This document shows, piece after piece, positions 8,026-20,734 of a DNA stretch of 44,974 nt. Positions within the stretch are counted from its first letter, which is position 1, and each line of letters opens with the position of its first letter. The stretch is from assembly GCA_902783285.1 (NCBI GenBank), contig CACZQM010000085.1, forward strand, positions 1 to 44,974. The letters are read 5' to 3'. The position numbers and the translations under genes are program-made. Under the pieces are notes generated by a model that was given only the letters and a program-made list of their open reading frames with translations, was not told the origin of the DNA and made no database searches. The DNA comes from an uncultured Desulfovibrio sp. Its GTDB lineage: Bacteria; Desulfobacterota; Desulfovibrionia; Desulfovibrionales; Desulfovibrionaceae.

Positions 8026-9345
8026 ATGGCATTGTACACAAAGGAAGAGGCGCTCGCCTACCATAGCGATCCGCGCCCCGGAAAAATCGAAACGGTGCTG
8101 ACAAAGCCCTTTGCCACGCAGAAGGATCTTTCCATGGCCTATTCGCCCGGCGTTGCCGAGCCCTGCATGGAGATCTTCCGCAATGCCGCTAGCGCGTCGA
8201 AATATACCGGACGCTCCAACCTTGTCGCCGTGGTCTCCAATGGCACCGCCGTGCTCGGCCTCGGCAACATCGGCCCCCTTGCTGGCAAGCCGGTCATGGA
8301 AGGCAAGGGCGTGCTCTTCAAGCACTTTGCGGACATCGACGTTTTCGACCTCGAACTCGATACCCTCGATCCGGACAAGCTCTGCGAAGCGGTCAAGCTC
8401 CTTGAGCCCACCTTTGGCGGCATCAACCTTGAAGACATCAAGGCGCCTGAATGCTTCTACATCGAACAGCGGCTGAAAAAGGAAATGAACATCCCCGTGT
8501 TCCACGACGATCAGCACGGCACGGCAGTCATCTCCGGAGCGGCCCTGCTCAATGCATGTGAGATCTCGGGACGCAGGCCCGAGGACATTAAGGTCGTCGT
8601 GGTCGGCGCTGGCGCGGCCGGCATCGCATGCGCCAATTTCTACTGTTCCCTCGGCGTCAGCCGCTCCAATGTCTTCATGTTCGATTCCAAGGGCCTCCTG
8701 CACAAGGGCCGCAAGGACCTGAACCCCTACAAAGCCTCCTTCGCCCAGGAAAAGGATGCCTCCCTTGCAGAATGCATGAAGGGCGCGCACATGTTCCTCG
8801 GCCTTTCCAAGGGCAACCTTGTCACCAAGGACATGGTGCGTTCCATGGCCGACCACCCTGTCATCTTCGCCATGGCGAACCCCACGCCGGAGATCAGTTA
8901 CGAAGACGCCAAGGAAGCCCGTCCGGAATGCATCATGGGCACCGGCCGTTCCGACTACCCGAACCAGATCAACAACGTTTCCGGTTTCCCGTTCATCTTC
9001 CGCGGCGCCCTTGACGTGCAGGCAACGGAGATCAACGAAGAAATGAAGATCGCCGCCGCAAAGGCCCTTGCCGCTCTCGCCAAGGAGCCGGTGCTTCCCG
9101 AGACCCTCAAGGCCTACGGCGTGGAATCCCTGAGCTTCGGCATCGACTACGTCATCCCCAAGCCCCTTGACTCCCGCCTGCTCACCGCCATCACCCCGGC
9201 CGTGGCCAAAGCCGCCATGGATACAGGAGTGGCCCGCAGCCCCATCGCCGATCTCGAAGCCTATGCCCGTTCCCTGGAAGCCCGTGTCAACGCATCCCAG
9301 GCCCGCAATGAGCTCATCATCAGCGAATACGCCAAGCTGAAATAA
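8026..9345 (+). CDS. Malic enzyme (oxaloacetate-decarboxylating malate dehydrogenase)
   Basis: This enzyme oxidatively decarboxylates malate to pyruvate and CO2 with reduction of NAD(P). The N-terminal part has [11 protein letters not shown], and the metal/substrate region has [13 protein letters not shown] Rossmann domain with [11 protein letters not shown] follows. At 439 residues it is the short form, without the phosphotransacetylase-like extension of MaeB. The start at 8026 follows AAGGAGAG. Seventy-four bases downstream begins a dctPQM transporter, which suggests imported malate or fumarate feeds this enzyme and supplies pyruvate and reducing power. The cofactor (NAD or NADP) is not decided here. 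Confidence 0.92.
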   Translation: MALYTKEEALAYHSDPRPGKIETVLTKPFATQKDLSMAYSPGVAEPCMEIFRNAASASKYTGRSNLVAVVSNGTAVLGLGNIGPLAGKPVMEGKGVLFKHFADIDVFDLELDTLDPDKLCEAVKLLEPTFGGINLEDIKAPECFYIEQRLKKEMNIPVFHDDQHGTAVISGAALLNACEISGRRPEDIKVVVVGAGAAGIACANFYCSLGVSRSNVFMFDSKGLLHKGRKDLNPYKASFAQEKDASLAECMKGAHMFLGLSKGNLVTKDMVRSMADHPVIFAMANPTPEISYEDAKEARPECIMGTGRSDYPNQINNVSGFPFIFRGALDVQATEINEEMKIAAAKALAALAKEPVLPETLKAYGVESLSFGIDYVIPKPLDSRLLTAITPAVAKAAMDTGVARSPIADLEAYARSLEARVNASQARNELIISEYAKLK

Positions 9346-9419
9346 CGCCAGGACGCCCTCCTGCCAGCCTTCACGGATAACGCGCATCAAGGCGCACACA
9401 TCAACACAAGGAGTTCCGT

Positions 9420-10391
9420 ATGTTCCGCACCCTCATCTCTGCCGTGGCCGGCATTCTTGTCAGCGCCTCCCTCTGCGCTGCCGCACCCATCACCATGAAG
9501 CTCGGTCATATCGCCGAACCCGAAAATCCCTATGGCATGGGCGCCGACTACTTTGCCAAGCTGGTGAAGGAGCGCAGCGGCGGCGCCATCGACATCCAGG
9601 TCTTCCCCTCCAGCCAGCTTGGCAACCAGCGCGACCTTGTTGAAGGGCTCACCTTCGGCACCGTGGACATCACCCTTACGGGAACGGCCGTTCTCGGAAA
9701 CTTCATCCCCGAAGTGGCCGTCTTCGACCTGCCCTTCATCTTCCGAGACATCCCCCATGCCTACAAGGCGCTTGATACCGTGGGCATGGAGCTTTGCAAG
9801 AAAGGCGAAAAGCGCGGCATGATCACCCTGGCCATCTGGGAGAACGGCGTCCGCCACATGACCAACAGCAAACGCCCCATCCGCACGCCTGATGATATGA
9901 AGGGGCTCAAGATCCGCGTCATGGAACAGCCCGTCTATATCGAGATGATGAAGGCGCTCGGCGCCAGCCCGACCCCCATGGCCATGAGCGAACTGTACAC
10001 CGCCCTCCAGAAGGGCGTCGTGGACGGACAGGAAAACCCCTTCTCGCACATCGCCACCAAGCGCTTTGACGAAGTCCAGAAGTACATCTCCCTCACCGGC
10101 CACACCTATGCCTCCGAACCCATCCTCATCAGCACGATGGCGTGGGCGAAGCTGAACAAGGAACAGCAGGAGATCGTGCGCAAGGCAGCGGAAGACACCC
10201 GCGACTGGCAGCGCCAGCTCTGCCGTGATTCCGAAGGCAAGTTCCGCAAGACCATTGAAGACCGCGGTCTGGCCCAGATCAACGAAGACGTTGACAAGGA
10301 AGCTTTCGTGAAGGCAACGGCCCCCGTTTACAAGATGTACACCGACAAGTTCGGCGATGCCAACATCAAGGCCATCCAAGCCATCAAGTAA
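9420..10391 (+). CDS. dctP: TRAP transporter substrate-binding protein DctP (locus 1)
   Basis: This 323-residue periplasmic binding protein starts with a signal peptide (about residues 1-21, ending CAA-AP). The mature part has the DctP-family pattern, including LGNQRDLVEGLTFGTVDI and the segment GLKIRVME with Arg166, the residue that usually pairs with the carboxylate of the ligand. It delivers an organic acid to the DctQM permease encoded just downstream. The malic enzyme gene upstream makes a C4-dicarboxylate a likely ligand (inference). The start follows AAGGAG. A hairpin after the stop may raise its level over the permease genes. Confidence 0.92.
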   Translation: MFRTLISAVAGILVSASLCAAAPITMKLGHIAEPENPYGMGADYFAKLVKERSGGAIDIQVFPSSQLGNQRDLVEGLTFGTVDITLTGTAVLGNFIPEVAVFDLPFIFRDIPHAYKALDTVGMELCKKGEKRGMITLAIWENGVRHMTNSKRPIRTPDDMKGLKIRVMEQPVYIEMMKALGASPTPMAMSELYTALQKGVVDGQENPFSHIATKRFDEVQKYISLTGHTYASEPILISTMAWAKLNKEQQEIVRKAAEDTRDWQRQLCRDSEGKFRKTIEDRGLAQINEDVDKEAFVKATAPVYKMYTDKFGDANIKAIQAIK

Positions 10392-10409
10392 CGAGCCACA
10401 TCCGTTTCC

Positions 10410-10439
10410 GGACCGGGGGCTTCCCCCGGTCCTTCCCTT
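10410..10439 (+). terminator. Hairpin/partial terminator between dctP and dctQ (locus 1)
   Basis: A 10-bp perfect GC-rich stem (10410-10419 with 10423-10432) is followed by a weak T-run. It probably stabilises the dctP message or lets only part of transcription through to dctQM. Confidence 0.55.
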
Positions 10440-10456
10440 TCTGACGGAGCCCTTTT

Positions 10457-10936
10457 ATGAAAGCGATCCTCGGCTTTATCGATTCCATCCTCAAAACGGG
10501 AACGATCCTGTGCATCGGCGTCATGCTGATCCTTGTCTTCGGCCAGGTCATCTCCCGCTACTGCTTCGGCTACACGCCAAGCTGGGGTGAAGAACTCTCC
10601 CGCTACCTGTTTGTGTGGACAGTATTCCTCTCCATCCCTCTTCTGGCAAAATCCGGCGGGCACATGGCCATTGAAACGCTGACCAGCCGGATCCACGGAG
10701 CAAAACTCAAACTCTGCCGCATCCTCGCAGACATTTTCACCCTGTGCTTCCTGGGCATCATGGTCTGGCACGGCAGCAGGATGGTCATGCTGGCGCAATT
10801 CCAGACGTCTGCGGCCATGGAGATCCCCATGTCCTGGGTCTATGCGGTCATTCCCTTCGGGTGCTTTGTCATGCTGCTCTACACGGCAGAAAACTTGATC
10901 CAGGTCCTCCGCACGCCTGCGGAACAGGTAAAGTAG
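10457..10936 (+). CDS. dctQ: TRAP transporter small permease subunit DctQ (locus 1)
   Basis: This 159-residue membrane protein has four predicted hydrophobic helices and the DctQ signature region RYLFVWTVFLSIPLLAKSGGHMAIE. DctQ is the small subunit of tripartite Na+- or H+-coupled TRAP transporters and stabilises the large subunit DctM. A GGAG ribosome site precedes the start, and the stop lies 9 bases before dctM. Confidence 0.9.
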   Translation: MKAILGFIDSILKTGTILCIGVMLILVFGQVISRYCFGYTPSWGEELSRYLFVWTVFLSIPLLAKSGGHMAIETLTSRIHGAKLKLCRILADIFTLCFLGIMVWHGSRMVMLAQFQTSAAMEIPMSWVYAVIPFGCFVMLLYTAENLIQVLRTPAEQVK

Positions 10937-10945
10937 GGGGAAATC

Positions 10946-12229
10946 ATGACAGCAGCATTGTGGATCATCCTTTCCTCCTTTGCCGTCATCCTGGCAACGG
11001 GCGCATCCATCGGCGTCGGCCTCGGACTGTCGTCCGCCATCACCATGTCGGCGGTCATGGGAACGCCGCTCATTGCCGTCGTGCAGAAAATGTTCACGGC
11101 GGTCGACTCCTACTCCTTCCTTGCCGTTCCGTTCTTCATGCTTGCCGGAGCCTTCATGTCCGACGGCGGCGTGACTCGGCGCATCGTTGACTTTTCCATG
11201 GCCCTGGTCGGGGCCCTGGCAGGCGGGCTTGCCCTGGTCGTCGCCGTTGCTGGCATGTTCTTTGCCGCTCTTTCCGGCTCCTCGGCAGCCACGACCGCTG
11301 CCATCGGCGCAGCCATGATCGACGAGATGGAGCGCCGCGGCTATCCCCGCTCCTTTGCCGCTGCGGTCGTGGCCTCGGGCGGCACCGTGGGCATCGTCAT
11401 CCCTCCATCGGTCACGCTGGTCGTGTACGGCTCCATTGCCAACTGCTCCATCGCCGACCTTTTCATCGGCGGCGTCATCCCCGGCATCCTCATGGGCGTG
11501 TGCATGTGCGTCGTCAGCTGGCTGATCTCAAAGCGCAAAGGCTACAAGGGCGAAGGGGCTTTCTCCATCACCCGCGTCCTGCGCTCCTTTAAAGAATGCT
11601 TCTGGGCCCTCATGATGCCCGTCATCATCCTCGGGGGGATCTACGCCGGCATCTTCACGCCGACAGAGGCCGCTGCAGTGGCAGCGGTGTACGGAGCTTT
11701 TGTCGGCCTGTTCATCTACAAGGAACTGAGATTCAAAGACCTGCCGAAAACCCTGCTTTCCGCGGCCAAAAGCACCACGATGATCATGTTCGTCGTGGGC
11801 GCAGCCAATGTTTTCGGCTGGATCCTGACCTGGGCGCAGGTGCCGCACATGCTGGCCCAGACCTTCGCCACGATCACCGACAACCCCTTTGTCTTCCTCA
11901 TGCTCGTGAACGTGCTCCTGCTCTTCATCGGCATGCTGGTCAACGCCTCGGCCGCCGTTGTCATCGTCACGCCCATCCTGCTCCCCGTGGCAGTCGGACT
12001 GGGCATCGATCCGCTGTTCTTCGGCGTGCTCATGGTCGTGAACCTGGCCATCGGCTGCATCACGCCTCCCGTCGGCCTCGACCTCTTCGTGGTGTCCTCC
12101 ATCACCAAGATCTCCATCGACCAGATCACCGTCAAGGTCATGCCGTACCTGCTCACCCTGCTGGGAGCGCTCATCGTCATGACCTACTTCCCCCCGATCA
12201 TCACATTCCTGCCGAATATGATGCATTGA
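10946..12229 (+). CDS. dctM: TRAP transporter large permease subunit DctM (locus 1)
   Basis: This 427-residue protein has about 12 hydrophobic helices and DctM/TRAP large-subunit features such as FMLAGAFMSDGGVTRRIVDF, SGSSAATTAAIGA and IPPSVTLVVYGSIA. It forms the transport channel with DctQ and takes ligand from DctP, driven by an ion gradient. The start follows GGGGGA. The operon ends at the stem-loop 12271-12300. Confidence 0.94.
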   Translation: MTAALWIILSSFAVILATGASIGVGLGLSSAITMSAVMGTPLIAVVQKMFTAVDSYSFLAVPFFMLAGAFMSDGGVTRRIVDFSMALVGALAGGLALVVAVAGMFFAALSGSSAATTAAIGAAMIDEMERRGYPRSFAAAVVASGGTVGIVIPPSVTLVVYGSIANCSIADLFIGGVIPGILMGVCMCVVSWLISKRKGYKGEGAFSITRVLRSFKECFWALMMPVIILGGIYAGIFTPTEAAAVAAVYGAFVGLFIYKELRFKDLPKTLLSAAKSTTMIMFVVGAANVFGWILTWAQVPHMLAQTFATITDNPFVFLMLVNVLLLFIGMLVNASAAVVIVTPILLPVAVGLGIDPLFFGVLMVVNLAIGCITPPVGLDLFVVSSITKISIDQITVKVMPYLLTLLGALIVMTYFPPIITFLPNMMH

Positions 12230-12266
12230 TCACGTCAAACACAGCTGAGGCATGCCCTGCCAAGGC

Positions 12267-12300
12267 AAAAAACGCCCCTTCCCCTGACGGAAGGGGCGTT
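12267..12300. terminator. Terminator after dctM, usable from both sides
   Basis: A 12-bp perfect stem (12271-12282 with 12289-12300) has a six-base loop. An A-run on the left gives a good T-tract for minus-strand transcription. The plus-strand tail is weaker. It lies between the convergent dctM and gdhA genes. Confidence 0.8.
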
Positions 12301-12324
12301 CTGCTTTGCGGTGCGCCGCCGATG

Positions 12325-12355
12325 AAAAAGCGCCAGGAGCGCAAGCCCCTGGCGC
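12325..12355 (-). terminator. Rho-independent terminator of gdhA
   Basis: An 8-bp perfect stem (12330-12337 with 12348-12355) is followed on the minus strand by five T, about 25 bases after the gdhA stop. Confidence 0.75.
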
Positions 12356-12380
12356 ATCATGGGAAACTGAACCCGGAAAA

Positions 12381-13739
<1,359 letters not shown>

Positions 13740-14102
13740 AGCTCAAACTCCTTGGCAAAAAGATGATGAAGATCTGCCGGACGTCACAGCGCTCTTTGCA
13801 GCAGCAAGGCAGGCCAACATGCAAAAAACCGTGTTAAATCATGGCAGTGTTGCTCAACAGGCTAGGAAATATCGTCATTTTTATCAGTTATCAATATTTT
13901 TCTTAACATGGCCAGATGAGCAGGCATCAATGTAATATCTTGAGATATAAATATTTATGCATGATCGTTCAAAAACGCACATTATCACGGCACATTTTTT
14001 TTGCCCAAGCGGAAACCCGGCGTGCGGAAGGTGCAAAAAAGCTCCGGGATCCTGGGGGAGCCCGGAGCTGCATGGATGCATGGCCGACCAGCGGGTGCGG
14101 GA
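13740..14102 (-). promoter_or_regulatory. AT-rich upstream region of gdhA
   Basis: These 363 bases hold no gene. On the minus strand, TTGAAC (about 13967-13972), 17 bases and TATATC (13944-13949) form a promoter candidate. A perfect palindrome, ATATCT-TG-AGATAT (13935-13948), overlaps its -10. Tandem TTATCAG/TTATCAA (13881-13894) and an IHF-like TATCAATATTTTT lie between it and gdhA. The right end contains the pnp terminator. Confidence 0.4.
14035..14069 (-). terminator. Rho-independent terminator of pnp
   Basis: A 9-bp perfect stem (14040-14048 with 14061-14069) is followed on the minus strand by a run of T, about 35 bases after the pnp stop. Confidence 0.85.
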
Positions 14103-16361
14103 TCAGCTGTCCCGGCGTTCCCGGCGGTCACCACGCCTGTCGCCCCTGTCCCTGCGTTCGCCGCGGCGTTCGCTGCGGCGTTCGCCGTCCTGGGGCCTGT
14201 CGCCGCGCGGACGGGGCGCCGGGCGCGTGGTGTCTTCGGGCTTCCATTCGATGCCCTGGGCCTCCAGCAGCACGGCCTTGCGGCTGGCACGGATGCGGTC
14301 CCCATTGATCTCGATGACCTTGACCATCATGTCTTCGCCAGGATGGGCTACGTCTTCCGTCTTTTCCACCCTTCCGGTATCCAGCTGGGAGATGTGCACG
14401 AGCGCCTCCACATTGGGCAGCAGCTCGACGATGGCTCCTATCTCCATGACACGCTTGACCTTGGCGTTGTAGTTCTTGCCCAGTTCGGCGTGCTGGTCGT
14501 AGTAAAGCACCATTTCCTTGGCGGCCATCAGGGATTCCTGCGTCGGCGCGAAGATGGTGACGCGGCCGGAGTCCTCGATGTCGATAGACGCTCCCGTGCT
14601 GCTGGTGATCGCCTTGATATTCTTGCCTCCCGGGCCGATGATCATGCGGATGACCTCGGGATCGACGAACACTTCCATGTGCTGCGGAGCATAGGGGGAA
14701 AGCCCGTCGCGCACGGCGGGCATGGCCTTTGCCATGACGTCCAGCACGTGCAGGCGCGCGGCGCGGGCCTGGGCGAGGGCGCGGGCCATGACTTCCGTAG
14801 GCAGCCCGTTGATCTTGATGTCCATCTGGATGGCGCTGATGCCGTCGGCGGTGCCGGCTATCTTGAAGTCCATGTCGCCCAGGGCGTCTTCATCTCCCAG
14901 GATGTCCGTCAGCACGGTATAGGTCTCGCCGTCCTTGATGAGCCCCATGGCCACGCCGGCCACAGGCGCGCTGATGGGCACGCCGGCGTCCATCAGCGAA
15001 AGGCATCCGCCGCACACGGCAGCCATGGACGATGAACCGTTGGATTCCACGGTGTCGGACACGACGCGTATGGTGTAGGGGAATTCTTCGGCAGAGGGTA
15101 GGACGGCCTTGAGGGCGCGCTCGGCAAGATGTCCGTGGCCTATCTCGCGGCGGGAAACACGCACCGGCTTGACTTCGCCCACGGTGAAAGGCGGGAAGTT
15201 GTAATGCAGCATGAAGCGCTTGAATTCCTCGCCCCGGAGCGAATCCACCTGCTGTTCATCTGTGGAACTGCCAAGCGTGGTCACGGCGATGGTCTTGGTC
15301 TCTCCACGGGCGAAAATGGCCGATCCGTGCGCGCGGGGCAGCACAGCCATCTCGATCTCGATGGGGCGCACGGTCTGCGTATCACGGTTGTCTATGCGCG
15401 TGCCTTCGCTGATGACGCGCTGGCGGACGAGCTTTTTCTCGAGATGCTCGAGCACGTCGCCTATGGCAGCCTGCGCCTCGGGGTCGCCGGCATAGCGTTC
15501 ATCTTCGGCCATGAGCGCCTTGACCTTGGCTTTGACGGCATTGCGCGCTTCCTTGCGCAAAAGCTTGTCGGGCGTGCGCAGGGCGTCTTCCATGCCGGAC
15601 TTGACGGCCAGTTCTTCGACATAGGCAAACAGTTCCGGATCGTCCTGCTTCGGCTCGAAAGGCGTTTTCTCCTTTCCCGCCAGGCGGATGAGCTCTTCCT
15701 GGGCGTCGATGAGCGGCTGCATGGCCTTGTGCGCCCAGTTGAGCCCGTCGATGAAATCCTGCTCCGAAACGAGCTTGCATTCCCCTTCCACCATGACCAC
15801 GGCGTCGCGGGAGGCGGCAAGGACGATGTCCATGTCCGAACGGCTCAGTTCTTCATGGGTCGGATTGAGGACGAACTGTCCGTCCACGCGGCCAAGGCGC
15901 GCGCCTGCGACAGGGCCGTCAAAGGGGATGGAGGAGATGCAGGTGGCCGCGGAGGCGGCGGTGATGCACAGCACGTCCGGATCGTTTTCGCCATCGGCGG
16001 AGATGACGGTCGCCAGGACCTGCACCTCGCTGGGGTAGGTCTTGGGGAAGAGGGGGCGGATGGGGCGGTCGATAAGACGCGCCACGAGCGTTTCATGGTC
16101 GCTGGGGCGGCCGATCTCGCGGCGGAAGAAATTGCCGGGTATGCGCCCGGCCGCGTACATGCGCTCGGCGTATTCCACCGTCAGCGGGAAAAAGGATTTG
16201 GGCGCGTCCAGTGCGGCTTCGCACACGGTGACCAGGGCGACGGTGCCGCCGCACTGTACCCAGACGGCGCCGTTGGCCTGGCGCGCGACGCGTCCTGTTT
16301 CCAAAATGATTTCCTTGCCGCCGACATTGGCTGCGGCGCGCTTGGCATTGAGAAGACCCAT
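14103..16361 (-). CDS. pnp: Polynucleotide phosphorylase
   Basis: This 3'-5' phosphorolytic RNA exonuclease is part of RNA turnover. Two RNase PH domains flank a helical linker and are followed by a KH domain (IIGPGGKNIKAI) and an S1 domain (GKNYNAKVKRVMEIGAIVELL). The start at 16361, giving 752 residues, fits the family N-terminus (KEIILETGRVARQANGAV) and has an AGGAG site; a frame extension to 16415 is unlikely. The protein ends in a tail of about 39 residues with 16 arginines in RR-x repeats, probably an RNA-binding extension. It is the last gene of truB-rpsO-pnp, with an attenuator-like stem before it. Confidence 0.97.
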   Translation of the reverse strand: MGLLNAKRAAANVGGKEIILETGRVARQANGAVWVQCGGTVALVTVCEAALDAPKSFFPLTVEYAERMYAAGRIPGNFFRREIGRPSDHETLVARLIDRPIRPLFPKTYPSEVQVLATVISADGENDPDVLCITAASAATCISSIPFDGPVAGARLGRVDGQFVLNPTHEELSRSDMDIVLAASRDAVVMVEGECKLVSEQDFIDGLNWAHKAMQPLIDAQEELIRLAGKEKTPFEPKQDDPELFAYVEELAVKSGMEDALRTPDKLLRKEARNAVKAKVKALMAEDERYAGDPEAQAAIGDVLEHLEKKLVRQRVISEGTRIDNRDTQTVRPIEIEMAVLPRAHGSAIFARGETKTIAVTTLGSSTDEQQVDSLRGEEFKRFMLHYNFPPFTVGEVKPVRVSRREIGHGHLAERALKAVLPSAEEFPYTIRVVSDTVESNGSSSMAAVCGGCLSLMDAGVPISAPVAGVAMGLIKDGETYTVLTDILGDEDALGDMDFKIAGTADGISAIQMDIKINGLPTEVMARALAQARAARLHVLDVMAKAMPAVRDGLSPYAPQHMEVFVDPEVIRMIIGPGGKNIKAITSSTGASIDIEDSGRVTIFAPTQESLMAAKEMVLYYDQHAELGKNYNAKVKRVMEIGAIVELLPNVEALVHISQLDTGRVEKTEDVAHPGEDMMVKVIEINGDRIRASRKAVLLEAQGIEWKPEDTTRPAPRPRGDRPQDGERRSERRGERRDRGDRRGDRRERRDS

Positions 16362-16465
16362 GCTCTGTTTCTCCTGGAAGGAGACTCCATGCGATGCGGC
16401 GAGGATTCGCTGCACCGCATGGATGCTCCTTCCTCACATAAAGGTTGACCCGCTTGCGCGGGCTA

Positions 16466-16493
16466 AAAAGAGCAGGGGAGCCAAGCTCCCCCG
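16466..16493 (-). terminator. Terminator/attenuator between rpsO and pnp
   Basis: A 7-bp stem (16476-16482 with 16486-16492) is followed closely by TTTTT on the minus strand. A second small hairpin (16450-16463) follows. In E. coli the rpsO-pnp junction also has a terminator and an RNase III site controlling pnp, so a similar role is plausible. Confidence 0.6.
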
Positions 16494-16505
16494 CATGCAA
16501 TGCCG

Positions 16506-16775
16506 CTACTTGCGCAGACCGAGTTTTTCGATCAGGGCGCGGTAGCTCTGAATATCTGTGCTCTTCAGGTAATTAAGCATCTTGCGGCGATGCCCGACGA
16601 GCTTCAAAAGGCCGGTGCGGGAATGGAAATCCTTTTTGTTGGCCTTGAAGTGGTCCGCCAGCCCGTTGATGCGGGCGGTCAAAAGGGCGATCTGCACCTC
16701 GGGCGAACCTGTGTCGCCCTCATGCCTTCCATACTGCGCGATAACTTCCTGCTTCGCAGCGCTGTCCATAGCCAC
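16506..16775 (-). CDS. rpsO: 30S ribosomal protein S15
   Basis: This small-subunit protein binds 16S rRNA and bridges to the large subunit. The family core is clear: [23 protein letters not shown] and [13 protein letters not shown] chose the GTG start at 16775 because AGGAGG lies about 8 bases before it and the product is then 89 residues, the standard length. An ATG two codons later (16769) is possible but sits 14 bases from the site. It lies 31 bases after truB. Confidence 0.95.
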   Translation of the reverse strand: MAMDSAAKQEVIAQYGRHEGDTGSPEVQIALLTARINGLADHFKANKKDFHSRTGLLKLVGHRRKMLNYLKSTDIQSYRALIEKLGLRK

Positions 16776-16806
16776 AGCGGTATCCTCCTCTCCGGTGCTC
16801 CGGAGG

Positions 16807-17733
16807 TTATGGGGTGAACAGCCCCCTGAGAACGGCCCAGACGGGAGAGCCTTCGTCCATGCGCGCTTCGGCAAGCGCCAGCGGCATCCCGTCGAATGCC
16901 AGGATAAGCGCCTTGCTGCCTGGGACATGCTCTCCAAATCCCGGTTCGTGGGGGATCGGCCTGCCGTTTCTGAGATCGCCTTCCTGACGCGGCGCAATGG
17001 AAAACTTTTTCCATGAGGGAAGCGCGGCGTCCATGGGCTGCACCCAGCCGGCAAGCTTTTCCGGCGCGGCGAGGATGTCTTCAAGCTTGTGAGCCGCATC
17101 CAGGCCGAACGGGTGGCTGTATTCCCGGGTGAGTTCCATGAGCGTGGCTCCGCACCCAAGTCGGTTCCCCAAGCTGTGGGCCAGGGACCGTATGTAGGAG
17201 CCGGAACTGCAGGTGACCCGGAACCGCACGTCAGGAAGGTCCACCCATTGGACCTCGACGTGCGAAATATGTATGCTCTTGACCTTGCAGGGCACGTCCA
17301 GACCGGCCCTGGCCAGCTTATACAGGGGCTTCCCTTCGTGCTTGGCAGCGGAATAGGGGGGGACGGGCTGCTCCGTCACGCCCTGCCAGGAAGCGATCTC
17401 ACGCCGGACGGCGGCTTCGAAAGGCGAACCCGCAGCCATGTCCGCGGCGCTCAGGGGATGCTCCTCGACGACGCGTCCTTCGGCATCCCACGTATCCGTT
17501 GCCATGCCCAGGCGGAGCACGCCGGCATAGGTCTTTTCCCCGCCTTCAAGGAGATATCCTGAAAGCTTGGTGGCGCTGCCAAGAAGAATGAGCAAAACGC
17601 CTGTGGCCATGGGGTCGAGCGTGCCCGCATGGCCGATTTTTTTCTGTCCCAGCCTTTTAAGGCGTGAAACGCAGCGTGCCGAACTCAGCCCTTTGGGCTT
17701 GTCCAGCACAAGTACTCCGTGCAACTGTTCCAT
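16807..17733 (-). CDS. truB: tRNA pseudouridine(55) synthase
   Basis: This enzyme makes pseudouridine 55 in the T-loop of most tRNAs. It has 308 residues, close to the E. coli length. Motifs include [10 protein letters not shown] and [13 protein letters not shown], with the catalytic Asp40, then KTYAG and the [14 protein letters not shown] region. The C-terminus holds a PUA-like segment. No clear ribosome site precedes the ATG at 17733. A promoter-like element (TGGACT, 17 bases, TAGAAT) ends so close that the message could be nearly leaderless. A TTG at 17766 is an alternative start. It begins the truB-rpsO-pnp cluster. Confidence 0.93.
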   Translation of the reverse strand: MEQLHGVLVLDKPKGLSSARCVSRLKRLGQKKIGHAGTLDPMATGVLLILLGSATKLSGYLLEGGEKTYAGVLRLGMATDTWDAEGRVVEEHPLSAADMAAGSPFEAAVRREIASWQGVTEQPVPPYSAAKHEGKPLYKLARAGLDVPCKVKSIHISHVEVQWVDLPDVRFRVTCSSGSYIRSLAHSLGNRLGCGATLMELTREYSHPFGLDAAHKLEDILAAPEKLAGWVQPMDAALPSWKKFSIAPRQEGDLRNGRPIPHEPGFGEHVPGSKALILAFDGMPLALAEARMDEGSPVWAVLRGLFTP

Positions 17734-17743
17734 AAGAGGGGAT

Positions 17744-17772
17744 ATTCTATCCCATGCCGCAGCCAAAGTCCA
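17744..17772 (-). promoter_or_regulatory. Candidate truB promoter giving a near-leaderless mRNA
   Basis: The minus strand reads TGGACT (17767-17772), 17 bases, TAGAAT (17744-17749). Initiation about seven bases on would fall only a few bases before the truB ATG. Confidence 0.3.
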
Positions 17773-17786
17773 GCATTAAAAGAGCG

Positions 17787-18473
17787 CTATTCCGAAAGGC
17801 GCGTCTGGCGCGGATGCGGGCGCTCCACATGGTCTTCGACCTCGACGCCATCCGGCGGGACGAAGCGGAAATCGGCATCGGAAACGGATGCGCCGGGCCT
17901 GATCGCGACAAGCTCTATGTCGTTCGTATTGCCATAGAAGTCGGCGATGACGGCGCGGCGGATGAGCCCTGTGGACGGGTCCAGCCAAAGGCGGACCTGC
18001 GTCATTTCCGTGCTGGGCTCCTTAGGGTACAGCGTAAGGCTCAGGAGCTTGCCGTCCAGGGCCCTGTCCTGCACGTCGAAATCACGGTCCAGGGGGCTCT
18101 GCCCGGTGACCACCTGGATGATGGACCGGGAATCGTCTGCAAGGCTGCGGGGATAGCGGTAGGCGAGCTCCTCGTCGGGAAGGTAGTTCCATATCTCCTT
18201 CTCGTTGACCACGAGCAGCTCGGCATTGGGATCTGCCGTTTCCCAGCGGACCAGCAGGGGCTTTTTGAACATGATGGTCCCGGTGCGCTGCTGCATGGTC
18301 CCGGTCTCGCGCTGGGTGAGCTTCTGTATGAAATCAGCGCGGAAGGTCTGCATGGCGGCATACGCCGCCTGCGTTTTTTTAAGCAGGTCTTCCTGGCCGG
18401 CCGCCTCCGCCTGCGGAGCGGCAAGCAGCAAGGCCAGCGCGAAAGCGCAGGCGATGCGCAGCGTCAGGGCCAT
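17787..18473 (-). CDS. lolA: Outer-membrane lipoprotein carrier protein LolA
   Basis: This is a periplasmic chaperone that carries lipoproteins from the LolCDE complex in the inner membrane to the outer membrane. The 228-residue product has a signal peptide (about 1-25, ending AEA-A) and the LolA pattern: TFRADFIQKL, GTIMFKKPLLVRWET, NEKEIWNYLP and the later LTLYPKE. The start at 18473 follows GGGGGA; the open frame continues upstream into eno and is not used. It lies 55 bases after eno and 53 bases before truB. Confidence 0.88.
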   Translation of the reverse strand: MALTLRIACAFALALLLAAPQAEAAGQEDLLKKTQAAYAAMQTFRADFIQKLTQRETGTMQQRTGTIMFKKPLLVRWETADPNAELLVVNEKEIWNYLPDEELAYRYPRSLADDSRSIIQVVTGQSPLDRDFDVQDRALDGKLLSLTLYPKEPSTEMTQVRLWLDPSTGLIRRAVIADFYGNTNDIELVAIRPGASVSDADFRFVPPDGVEVEDHVERPHPRQTRLSE

Positions 18474-18485
18474 GGCTCCCCCGAA

Positions 18486-18516
18486 AGCGCGGCCCGGCAT
18501 CCACCGGGACCGCGCT
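18486..18516 (-). terminator. GC-rich hairpin between eno and lolA
   Basis: A stem of 12 paired bases with one bulged A (18486-18497 with 18504-18516) has a six-base loop. The T-run is poor, so it may be a weak terminator or a processing/stability element. Confidence 0.45.
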
Positions 18517-18528
18517 CTGGCTTGGAGA

Positions 18529-20708
<2,180 letters not shown>

Positions 20709-20734
20709 CTTCCACCGCCTGAAAAACCAACGCA

